The position numbers and the translations under genes were made by a program. Positions 11,399-23,236 of a stretch of 64,000 nt of DNA are shown here, piece after piece. A model generated the notes under the pieces. It ran no database searches, had not been told where the DNA came from, and was given only the letters and a program-made list of their open reading frames with translations. Every line of letters begins with the position of its first letter. The stretch's first letter is position 1. Source of the stretch: Guillardia theta CCMP2712. Lineage: Eukaryota; Cryptophyceae; Pyrenomonadales; Geminigeraceae. The stretch is from NCBI RefSeq assembly GCF_000315625.1, contig NW_005434601.1:330936-394935 (forward strand), given 5' to 3'.

Positions 11399-11653
11399 AT
11401 GCGAGTCTCGAGCAACTACCCCCTCAAGGCCTTCCCGCACCGCTATGCTCAGATGCTCGACTGCTATCTCCATGGCATGCCGATCTGCCAGTGTCCGACG
11501 CAATGTGATGGATGTCAGCGCGAGCTCGATCCCTCCGTTGCTGCGCATCATCTGCAGACCTGCAAACGCCGATCCTCCAAGCTTCCCACGGCGCAAGGCT
11601 GGGCACAGGAGCACGGTACCGCTCGAGGTGACGCATCCAGTCCTCCACACTAG
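11399..11653 (+). pseudogene. fragment resembling the C-terminal zinc motif of a retroelement reverse transcriptase
   Basis: An open frame reads RYAQMLDCYLHGMPICQC, then CDGCQRELDPSVAAHHLQTC. The CxxC...LD...H...C arrangement is like the zinc-binding tail that follows the RT domain in many non-LTR-type elements of protists and algae. A second, diverged DNA copy of the same stretch lies at 12,770-12,845 (cgcgaacttgatgcttc). No RT core is present, so it is a decayed fragment. The match rests on pattern only. Confidence 0.4.
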
Positions 11654-12167
11654 CCTCCGAGTCAGCGGTAGCCGAGACCAACACCGCCCGTGACGGAGGC
11701 GACGCCGCATCAATGCCCAGGGACCGGGGCTGTGCGGCATCGGAGGCAGGCGAGCTCGGACCAGCAGCACGGCGGCTGCCCTTTCTCCGTCCGCGACCGC
11801 CAGCTTTGTGGCTTGCGTCTGAGGGATTTTATTTCTCCTGCATGCTCCTGCTGCTTGTTGCTTGATTGCTTGACCCTTCGGCTGCTTGTCTGCGCGGCTT
11901 CGCGCTTGGGCTGGCGCTGCCGGGTCTGGGTGCCAGCAGTGCTGGTTCTTTTCGGGCTTGTGTTTTGTGTGTGATTGTGCAGCTTCTCGCTGTGCGCTGT
12001 GTGCCTGGAGGTTTAGCTTGTTCCTGCTTTGTTTTGCTTGAGGAGAGAAGATTTACTGGTGGTAAAAAGTGCCTCAAGCAAAACAAAGCAGGAACAAGCC
12101 ACAAAGAGGCACTTTTTACCTTCTGCCAGTAAATCCGTCCAGTCCCCACTTGGTTAGGTCAGCAGAG

Positions 12168-12409
12168 CTACCAATATAGGGGTGGACCAACGTCATGTCC
12201 GCCATCAAGCTCTCGTACTGCTCGGACCGTCGATCGCGGATTCCAGGGATGTGGATATCGCCCTTCAGCTTGCGGCCATGAGGATGGGAGGGTACCTGCC
12301 TTCGAGAGGTGTCGAGCTCTCCGGAGGCATCCGACGTCACAGTGAGCGCGTCGGGGCCACTCTGGATGTTTGGTTGAGTTTTTCCAGCACAAGGTAAAAA
12401 GTGCCTCAA
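12168..12409 (-). pseudogene. fragment resembling the post-zinc domain of the same retroelement type
   Basis: The minus strand reads KGDIHIPGIRDRRSEQYESL followed by MADMTLVHPY. RT-linked proteins with the zinc tail commonly continue with a GD-[IV]-x-[IV]-P-G then [VL]-D-[VF]-T-[VI]-x-H-P pattern. A shorter forward-strand copy (DIHIPGIRDRGSEQYEG) lies at about 10,653-10,705. Both copies sit among the two-orientation repeats, so the repeats may be parts of one fragmented element. Confidence 0.4.
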
Positions 12410-13361
12410 GCAGAAGAAAGCAGCAACAAGCAGAACCGTTCAGTGGGCAGGCATAGAGCACACAGCAACAAACGCGGCTCAAACACACGAAACACAAGAA
12501 ACGAGACCCTACACTGCCAGCCCATGCTTGAGGCACTTTTTACCTTCTGCCAGTAAATCCTATATACGCGGGAAGCCACGTAGACAAGCAGAGAGGGGCA
12601 AGCAATAACGCCCTCATACACGATACCCGGCGGAGGCAGCCGACTGACAGCTGTTAGTCGACGCGTCTGCCAGGACGGAGAAAGCGTAGGAGGTGTGCAT
12701 GAGGGTCTTGCTTGTTCCTGCTTTCTTCTGCTTGAGGCGCTTTCTACCTTTTGCGAGTAAAACTCTACTAGTGTCCGAGGTAATGTGATGGTTGTCAGCG
12801 CGAACTTGATGCTTCTGTTGCCGCGCACATGTTGGTGCCAGGAGGGAAGGTAAACTTTCGACTCGCGAGGTTGAATCTCAAGCTTCACATCAGCCAACAT
12901 GTACTTCTTGACATAGCTGAGGTAGCTGCAACGGAGTGCTGGTTGTGCGTGTAGGTCTTGATTTTCCCTAGTTTACCAGAGAAGACGGATTTACTGGCAG
13001 AAGGTAAAAAGTGCCTCAAGCAAAACAAAGCAGTAACAAGCTGAACCTGCTTGCACACAGCGCACAGCGAGAAGCTGCACAAACACACACAAAACACAAG
13101 CCCGAAAAGAACCAGCACTGCTGGCAACCGTCAGCAGACCCGGCATCGCCAGCCCAAGCGCGAAGCCGCGCAGACAAGCAGCCGAAGGGTCAAGCAATCA
13201 AGCAACAAGCAGCAGGAGCATGCATTTACCTGCTTGAGACACTTTCTAAATTAAGCTCTTCTCTTCTTTCATTTTTGTAAGCTCTGCTCTTCTTTCATTT
13301 CTGTCAGCTCTTCTCTTCTGCTTGGCGTTGACTGCTCGCAGTGATGAGGTCACCACACGTT

Positions 13362-16300
13362 TTATTTTCCTTCATCCTCAATCTCCTCACCACTACTCAC
13401 AGTCTCACTGTCTTCTCCGCTACTTGTCATGGCAGAACTTGTCTCTTCCTGCAGCTCCTCCAGGTCCTTCCGCGGCTCCTCCAGGTCCTTCCGCGGCTCC
13501 TCCAGGTCTTGTTTCTGCGGCTCGTCCTCTTTCATCTCCTCACCTTCGACCTTCACCTCCTCCTGCTCCTCTTCCACCAGGTTTCCTTTCTTTGGCTCCT
13601 GCATCACCTTTAGATCTTCCAATTTCAGCTCCTCCTGCTCCTTCTCCTTCTCCTGCTGCCTCTTCAGCTTCTGCTCCTTCTCTTTCTCCTGATCCTTCTC
13701 CAGCTCCTGCTCCTGCTCTTGTTTGAGATGTTGTTCCTGATCCTTCTCCTCCTTCAGCTCCTGCTGATGTGCCTGCTGCCCCTCAAGGTCTTTTTCCTTG
13801 AGCTCCTCATCGTTCAAGTCTGTTTGCTTCAGCTTCTTCCCGGCTTCCTCCTCCTTCAGGGCCTCTGGTTGCCTTTGCTTCTGCTCTTCAGCAGCTTCCG
13901 ACTTTACAAGTTTGCGCAGCGGAAGCAAGGAGGAGGAGGAGGAGGAGGAGGCTTCTTCCTTGCCGTAGACAGCCGCAGGTTCTTTCGCTTGCATCGCTCG
14001 CATGGACAGCACGAGCGACTGTCCAAGTTTCGTCGCCTTGTCGCGGATGGAGATGATCTGATCGGTCGCCAGAATCGCCAGGCGGTTGAGAGCTGCGAGC
14101 TCGTGGGCAGCGAAGGCTCCTTCCTCCTCCTTGCGGATGCACACGAGGACCCCGAAGAGCGGCAGCTCAACCCCTCGGCTCTGACCTCCTCCTCCTCCTG
14201 CTCCTCCTGACTTCCACAACGGTGTTCCGCAACAGTGCTTGCGCACGACTCCGTCCCGTCCTCCTCCCTCTCCCTCCTCCACGTCCTCTGCCAGGAAGCT
14301 GCCGGAGTCATTCATGGCCTGCAGCACGAGGATGGCGACGCGATGCTTCAGGCGGTAGCTCGGGGAGGAGGTCTGGGCGACATGTCCAGCTGCGCTCACC
14401 TCCTCCTTGATGTGCCTCCCCTCCTCGTCCACCGCAAACAGCGACACCTGCTCGGCTCCAACGGCCTCGCTTGCGATGGCGCAGGTGACCTTGAAGAGGT
14501 CGAGGGAGGAGCGGCACCGGCTGATCTTCTCAGCTCGTCGGAACAGCAGCAGGTCCTTCTGGACCGTCTGATTCGCCTCCCCGTGCGCCTCCGCGTTCTT
14601 CATCGCTCGAGCCGCTTGAGTGGCGAGCAGGGTCAACGAGCTGGACTCCACTCCCTGCGCCGCCTCCTCCCTGCACCTCATGCGGATCAGCCCGCGGCTC
14701 TCCCGCTTCTCCTCCTGTTCCCCGTGTCGGATGGGCAGGTTGAGGTAGCAGACGGAGGCGTCAGAGGCCAAGGAGGAGACGCTGAGCTTGCTCTGCCTCG
14801 CAGCAAGAAGAATCTCCTCCTCCTTACAGACCCGCCAGCTTTTTCCCTCCTCCTTGAACTTTACGCAGGGCTCCTTCCCGCCCTCTTGCTTCCCTGCAAG
14901 CACGAGAGCCTCCGGCTGCTCTGGCGAGCACGTCCAGACTTCGATCTCGCTTGCCATCTGCCCCGCCCATGCCCAGCTGGCCGCCAGCAAGTTCTTGAGC
15001 ACGTCGGTGAGCTCCAGGCTGTCGCTGATGCGGCAGAGAGCCTGCAGGAGTCTCCCCCTCCCGCTATGCATGTCCTCCTTCTCCATCACCAGCGCCGCGA
15101 CCTCCGCCAGCTCCTGCACCAGCCGCTCGTCCTCCTCATCGAAGCTCCTTCCGTCCACCTTGTTCGTCAGCTGGATGACTCCGTGCGGCAGCCCCGTGCG
15201 GCCCGAGGAGCAGGCGAGGATGGGCATGCACAGCATGTCCCTCGGCCGGCAGCGACTCGATCGCTGGTCGACCATCTGGAGGAAGCGAGGATGCGACGAG
15301 GCCTCCGTGACCCTCACGGACGCGCGGGAGGAGACGGCGAGGCCGACGAGGCCATCACAAGGGAGGAGAAGCTCGAGCTCCTTCCCGTCGCCCGTCCGCT
15401 CAAGGTCGTGCCATGCAAGTCGCTCTCCTCCCTCCCTCACGCTGTAGATGTCCACACGCACAGCCTGCGCGAGCCTCTTGCCGGCCGACTGCAGGACACT
15501 CCTCATCTCTCCTGCACTCGAGCACGCGACCACCTGCTGCACGAACTCCTGCAGCTCTCTGCTCCTCCTCAGCCTCGCCGCCTCCTCTGCCGCTCGCCTC
15601 CTCTCGTCATCTCGCTCAGCGATGGCTTTGCTGCAGGTGACAGCAGCTGCGAGGAGGTGAGAGATGCGACGCTCCTCGTCCTCCTCGAGTCTCCGCCTGC
15701 CCTGCCACTGCACGAGGAGAAGAGCCTGCAGCCTCCCCTGCTCCTGATGCGGCGCGAGGAAGTAAGCAGACGCCCCCCCACCCTTGGACGCGTTCGATCC
15801 CATCAAGCCGCTGAGCCAGAGCGAGTGAGCGGCCACCTCCTGCTTAAGCCAGAGCCCTACGCGACTCTTCTCCTCCTCCCTCCCTTTCTTCTTCCCTCGC
15901 TTGCTCGCAGCCTCGCGCTTGCTGGCCTCCTCCGCGTCGCTGTCGAAGAGGAAGGGAGGGACATGGATGGTCACTTCCTTCAGCGCTCCGCTCTCGTCCT
16001 TCTCCACCAGCGTCCTCAGCAGCAATTTCGATCCAGGAGCCTCCTCCAGCAGCAGCAGCCCTCCTGACACGCACTCCAACACGGCTCCAGCTCTAGCTCG
16101 CACGAGCTGGAGCAGGTCGCGTCTGTCACGGAGGAGGAGCATGTCGGAGCAGCAGGAGGTGAGGGCCTCCTGCGCTTTGAGCTTCTTCTGCGCCTCCTCG
16201 CGCCCTCTCACCGTCGCCATCGCCATCGCCAACTTCCTCCCCGCCACCGCCACCACCTTCGCGTCCACGTCGTCGAACCCGCGGAAGATTGCCTCCTTCT

Positions 16301-18551
16301 TGTTGACCATGACGAGAACTCCCAGCAGTCCTGCTGCTGCTGCTGCTGTTCTTCCCCCTCCTCTTCCTCCTCCTGCATTTTCAGCTCCTCCTGGGCAAAT
16401 CACGGGGACGCAAAGAGAGTTGCGGACGTGGCGCCACCAGGGGAAGGCGGAGGGGAGGGAGGAAGAGAGCGCGAGGGGGCTTGCAAGATGATCTGCGACG
16501 CGGATGGTCTTGCGGAGGAGGGCGGAGGAGGAGAGCGGGTAGAGGCTGTCTTCACTGATCGACGGAGAGGTCCACGACTCCCCGGGCAGGCCCATAACCT
16601 TGAGCGAGCTTGTCGGCTCCTCCAACAGGAAGAAACATCCCGAAGAAGCTCTAGAGGCTCGCATGGCTTGCTGCTCATACGTCACTTCGCTCCTTCCCCC
16701 CCTTGTTTCCCTGCTCCCCTCCTCCTCTTCTCACCTCCAGCGTCACTCTCACGCAGACCTCAAGCGAGGAGGAGGCGAGGAGCTCCAAGTCCATGGCCTC
16801 ACAGTCACGGAGGGCAGCGAAAGCCTGCGCATGTCCTGGAGGAGGATGAGGAGGGGGAGGAAGGGACGCGAGTTACCAAGAGCATGAGCGAAGGTCAGAG
16901 AGAGAGAGGAGAGCGAGTGCTGGTCTTGCTCGTCGAAAGGTCCCCCAACCTTGTTGATCACCTGCTCCCTGCTCTCAGCCCGTCCAACATCTCTCCTCTC
17001 CCTGCTCCTTCTTCTCCTCCCTCATTTCTTCTTCTCCTCCTCCCTCATTTCTTCTTCTCCTCCTCCCTCACTTCTTCTCCTCCTCCTCCCTCACTTCTTC
17101 TTCTCCCCCTACACTTGCTCACCCTTTTCTCCTCACTGCAATACATCACTACTTTCCCCTCCCCTCCCTCTGCTCCACCGCTGACTTCTTCCTCCTCTCC
17201 TCCTCTCCTCCACCTGCAGCAGTCCTCGAACCACCGGCTCCTCGCCCTCAGCATCTCTGCTCAAGCGCGAGGTGAGGGCGAGAGATGATGAAAGAGGGCG
17301 GAGCAAGAACGAGGTAGGGAAGGATGCTTGTGGAGGAGGAGGAAGAGGAGGAGCAGGGGAAGCTAAAGGACAAGACAGAGAGAGAAGAGGTCACTTGTCA
17401 ACTATGGGCAGGCAGATGAGATTCGGGCAGTTCTGCTCCTCCTGCTCGCGCGGTCGCATACGCCATGAGGCCGGGAAGCCAAGCTGAGGGGGGAGAAGCG
17501 ACGAGCCTCGTCCACGTCCTCTCGCTCCCTGCTGCTTCCTCTCCTTGCTTGAGTTGCGGCCTGAAAAATAGTGAAACAGAATGAGGACGGCACGAGAGGC
17601 GAGGTTGGAAGAAGAAAGAGGGGAAGATGGAGAGAAGAATACGAGGAGAAGAGGAGAGGAGGAGAGGAGGAGAGGAGCAGCAAACCTTGGCAGTAGTTGG
17701 CGTAGGATGTGAATCGAGCGTCGTTTCGGAGGTCATGAACAACAAGAACCTGAATCCAGCTCAGGAGGATGAGGAGTTCAAACAAAGAAGAGGGGGAGGA
17801 GGGAGGAGGGAGGAGGGAGGAGGGAGGAGGGAGGAGGGAGGAGGGAGGAGGGAGGAGGGAGGAGGGAGGAGGGAGGAGGGAGGAGAAGGTTTTGGTAGAC
17901 TATGATGTTGATGCATTTGAAGGCAAACGAGAAGCGAGAATGTCCAAAAACGAGGAAGAAAGGAAAGATGACCAGGTTAAAATGGGAGCAACGGGAGAGA
18001 AGGAGTAGAGGTAGGACGGAGGAGTAGAGGTAGGACGGAGGAGTAGAGGTAGGACGGAGGAGTAGAAGTAGGACGGAGGAGTTTTTCACTTGTCTGGTCT
18101 TCACGCATGTCGCCATGGCTGGTTCAAGAGATCCACTCCTCTCTGTCAACTCTTCGCTCCTCTCCTCATCGCAGAAAACAGAAGCGAGTCCTCCCTCACT
18201 GCAGCCTCTCATTGGCCCCGTCCTCCTCCTCCTCCTCCTCCTCCTCCTCCTCCTCCTCCTCCTCTCTTCCTCCTTCTCCTCTCTTCCTCGTCCCTCCCTC
18301 CCTCTTCCTTCTCCTCTCGCTGTTGCCTCCTCTCTTTACCTGCTCAACAACAAGACTCGAGCAGCTTCGGCGCCAACCAGCTGCGTCGCCATCTTCGCGG
18401 CAAGCTGACAGAGGACGGGGATGCTGGAGGCAGGCAGGCGAAGCACAAAGATGAGACGGAAGGAGAGGAGGGAGAGGAGGACAAGCACTCACCGAAGTTC
18501 TCCTGTCAGCTCTCGCGCAGCATGCTTGACTGCAGTAGCAAGAGCAGCAGC
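13362..18551 (-). CDS. large multi-GAF-domain protein with acidic/basic coiled-coil tail
   Basis: Nine exons join in phase: 18551-18493, 18423-18340, 18198-18090, 17749-17686, 17560-17395, 17256-17214, 16961-16877, 16835-16735 and 16673-13362, giving at least 1,340 residues with the 5' end unresolved. The first GAF has VGAEAARVLLLS, VLVVHDLRNDARF, LICLPIVDK and GLLQVINKVGGPF. A second has SLCVPVI and GVLVMVNKKEAIF. A third has LCMPILACSSG and GVIQLTNKVDGRSFDEED. A fourth is weaker near VGAEQVSLFAVDEEG. The order of motifs is that of tandem GAF domains in cyclic-nucleotide phosphodiesterases, but no phosphodiesterase or kinase domain follows. Instead the last ~230 residues are Glu/Lys/Gln-rich coiled coil. 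GAF domains bind cyclic nucleotides or other small ligands, so it may be a cNMP-responsive scaffold (inference). Confidence 0.82.
18003..18080. repeat. ~19-bp tandem repeat, four copies, in a GAF-gene intron
   Basis: The unit gtagaggtaggacggagga is repeated about four times, the last copy with one base change (gtagaagtagg). It lies inside the intron between 18,090 and 17,749. A ggaggga array sits in the same intron at about 17,795-17,885. Confidence 0.85.
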
Positions 18552-18828
18552 CTACATGCTGAGCTCAGCCACCCGGGAAGTGAGGGAGAGGAGGAGGAGA
18601 GAGACCTCATGTGCCTTACGGGAGCGGAGGAGGGAGAGGAGGACGAGGCTGAAGGTCTGGAAGGATGTAAGGAAGGCAAGAAGAAGCAGCAGTTGCCTCG
18701 CTGAAGTCGCTGACGTAGTTCTGCTCCTCCTCACTGAAGGGATACTGCCTCTCCACATCATTCCTCTCCTCCTTCCCCAAACTTTCACCTCCTCGTCTCT
18801 CGTCAGCGAGACTACGCCGACCAAACGT

Positions 18829-19177
18829 TCAGGAGGCTGCCGAGTCTGCTGATTTCCTTTCTCCCTCTCGTCGTTCTCGTCCTCGTCCTCGTCCTCGTCC
18901 TGCTCCCTGTCCAGAATTGTCTTGGGGTCCTGCAGGTTGTGAGTTGAGGAGGACGAGGCTCGCCGACTCAACCGGAGCAAGAAGAGGAACATAGAGAGCT
19001 GTAAACGAGCTCGATGACGACTGACTCTGACATGCAAGTGAGGAGGAGGAAGAGGTGGAGGCCAAGAACCTTGATCTTCGGGATGTAGCGACGGCGAGTT
19101 TGACAAGCCTAAAATCACATGAGAGGGTAGCGGGTTCCTTAGGAAGGGTAGGAGTCTTGAAGAAGAATAAAAGATAA

Positions 19178-19211
<34 letters not shown>

Positions 19212-20578
19212 GGAGAGGGAGAGGGAGAGGAAGGGAGGGAGGGAGAGAGAGAGGGAGAGAGGGAGAGGGAGAGAGAGAGAGAGAGAGAGTGAGTGAGTGA
19301 GTGAATGAGGCAGGGAGGAAAACGTTTGTGTACTTGCAGCACGAAGGGGTCGGGGATGAAACTCTTGCCATCTTTTGTTTTCCTCCTGCTCGTCGCGTCA
19401 TTCCTCATCGGCTGCCCAGCTGCTCACCAGCTGGTAGGCTTGCTCAAATCGCCCGAGTGAGAAGAGGAGAGAGCAGCACGAGGAGTGAGGAGATGGAAAG
19501 CGACGTGAGTTGAGATGCTGCGATACTCTCCGAGCTTCTTGTGCTCCTCCTTCCTCTCCAGTGCGATAGTGAGAGACCTGAAGTAGATTAGCCTCTCCCC
19601 CCTCTCTCCCCCCTCCCCCTCTAGCTCTTCTCTTGCCTGGCTGCGATGTCGACGGCTTCGTCAATGCTGGAGCAGGACAAGCCGACCCAGCGGTTGAGGA
19701 AGAGGCTGATCAGGAGGGTGACTAGGGGACCGAAGGAAGGAGAAGGAGCTAGGGTAGAGGAGGCTACCGCTTGTCTGCAAGATGTCCGAGTAGCGACTCA
19801 TCCTTGGGTTGACCATGCTTGCTTCCCACTTCAGGTATGACGTGCGCGTCTACTTCTCCTCCCCCCCCTCCTCTTTCCTGCTCTTGATCTAGTCCTGTCT
19901 GAGTCAGAGAGCAGTTTACAGCAAGCTCGATCTACCTGGACGCGCCCGAGCAGCTCTAGGTGCGACCATCTCGCCGCTGTTCCTGTGTTGCTGGCGCTGG
20001 GCGAGAAGGCGAGGGTCTCTGCCGTAGAGCTGCTGGAGCTGCTCGAGCCTGTCGAGCTGCTCGTAGCGTGCAGGAGTATGAAGAAATCTCGCGGTCTTAG
20101 CTCGAGGACTCGCCTCGTATTCGAACCCCCGAGGGTTGAGAGGAAGAGGCAGAGAGAAGGAAAGAGCGAGAGGTGATGCGTCAAGCCCGTCATGAGCGAA
20201 GCGAGACGAGGAGAGAGTTGAGCTTGACATCGACTTGGAGGCGTCGAATCTTGTGCTCCCAGAGACATTGATCTCAGCTCTGAGCTGAGGCAGAGCACTG
20301 CTACCTGACAAGCCTACCTCCTCCCCTCCCCTCCCCTCTTCTCTCCTAGCTCCCCTCCATTCTGCTCTTCCTCCTCGCCATCTCTCTCTGCCCTTCGCTT
20401 CGCCTCTCGCTCTTCTCTTCTCTTCCTCTGCCTCCTCCCTCCCGCTCATCCTTGTCGCTTCCAGCAGCTCGTTGAAATCTTCTCGCTGCATTCTCAACGG
20501 CTGCAGCTGCTGACCCCACCTCCTCGTCACTACTCGAAAACCCTTCACGATGCTGTCAAAACAGACTAAACCAGACAC
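18829..20578 (-). CDS. probable upstream exons of the multi-GAF gene
   Basis: Minus-strand stretches read like coding exons: a long N-terminal-looking frame 20578-19916 with HTPARYEQLDRLEQLQQLYG; an exon near 19,770-19,830 with KWEASMVNPRMSRYSDILQ; and a GAF-like end near 18,980-19,110 with FTALYVPLLAPVESASLVLL. If joined to the exons downstream they would add another GAF domain and a basic, low-complexity N-terminus to the protein. I could not fix all splice sites, and the piece between 18,560 and 18,980 is unclear, so this could also be a separate gene. Confidence 0.4.
19170..19305. repeat. GA-rich microsatellite
   Basis: Long runs of gagaga and gagggagaggga ending in gtgagtgagtga. The open frames of Ser/Leu/Pro on the minus strand are a by-product of the repeat. 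Confidence 0.9.
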
Positions 20579-20699
20579 TGATCTAAACCCACGAGAACGG
20601 CAGTGAGCTAACTAAACCCTCGGTAAGGAGGGCGAGGGAGGATGGAGCGATCACTGTCAGTCTGTTGGTCTCTGTCCCGGTAGTTGAGATGCGGCACCT

Positions 20700-20735
20700 G
20701 GTTTAGGGGTTAGGGGTTAGGGTTTAGGGTGGGGT
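20700..20735. repeat. short interstitial telomere-like repeat
   Basis: Reads gtttaggggttaggggttag then ggtttagggtgggg, i.e. about four units mixing TTTAGGG and TTAGGGG. TTTAGGG is the plant/green-lineage and reported cryptophyte-type telomere word. It lies between the likely 5' region of the GAF gene and the 3' end of the PWI gene, not at a chromosome end. Confidence 0.7.
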
Positions 20736-20839
20736 TGCAGTTCATCTCCGAGCTCCGCCGGTCCGAAGACAAGTCTATCGCACAAGCAAGCGAGAAAGAA
20801 GACCGTTAGGATCTTTAATCTTATCTCGCCGCTTCTTAG

Positions 20840-22677
<1,838 letters not shown>

Positions 22678-22689
22678 GGTTGAGATTCC

Positions 22690-23236
22690 TGAGGAGAAGG
22701 TATCATGTTATCAAGAAATGACGAAATGTTGAAACCCATCCACGCGTCATTGAACTTGTAACGAGTTCTCTTCACTGCTAGCACAGCAGTGCCATGTGGT
22801 CATACTCTCTAGATAGCTGCTTCTGCTTACCCCAAAGGCTCTTCCTGCGTTTCGTGGTCTTCGCTCTGCTTGCTATCATCTTCATCAAATGAAACACGTG
22901 TGAAATCCTCTTCTCTCACAGTCTTTCTGTCTCTTCCTCCCTCTTCTCCTCTTCTCCTCCCTCTCTCCTCTCTTCCCTCTTCTCCTCTCCTCCTCCTCCT
23001 CTCCCTCATTCTCTCTCTTCCCTTCCCTGCACGCGTGTGCATGCCGCGCCGCTGTCCCTGCACAAGACGTGAGGAGCGATATGAGATGCTCCCCTTCTCG
23101 ACTTAGAGTCTCACTTAGAGAATCGAATACCTTCATACCCCCCTCTTCCTCCACCCCGGTTCTACATCATCCCCCTCATACCAATGATCATCCCCCTCAC
23201 ACCCATACCCTCATCCCCCTGGCCACTGCCCTTGCC
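22690..23236. promoter_or_regulatory. divergent intergenic region with pyrimidine tracts
   Basis: Separates the PWI gene start (22,677, minus) from the next gene start (23,237, plus). It contains ctcctcttctcc runs at 22,940-23,000 and a ccccctca/acaccc stretch at 23,130-23,220. No gene is seen; it should hold both promoters. Confidence 0.4.

Larger units (their letters stand above)
10370..13245. repeat. cluster of about seven copies of a ~260-bp repeat in both orientations
   Basis: A unit reading tttactggcagaaggtaaa, then gtgcctcaagca, then cacacagcgcacagcgagaa, then accagcactgctggcaac, then gcgaagccgcgcagacaagc is found forward at about 10,373, 11,090, 12,383 and 12,986, and reverse at about 10,754, 11,831 and 12,705. 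Several copies are partial. Edges are often the aggtaaa/gtgcctcaag word, placed head to head. Most open frames here are repeat reading frames. It looks like nested or tandemly inverted copies of a small mobile element. Confidence 0.8.

Noticed and set aside
14235-16067. 610-codon open frame on the plus strand
   Set aside because: It is antisense to the GAF exon whose minus-strand peptide shows clear domain motifs; the plus-strand peptide is Leu/Pro/Arg-rich and has no domain.
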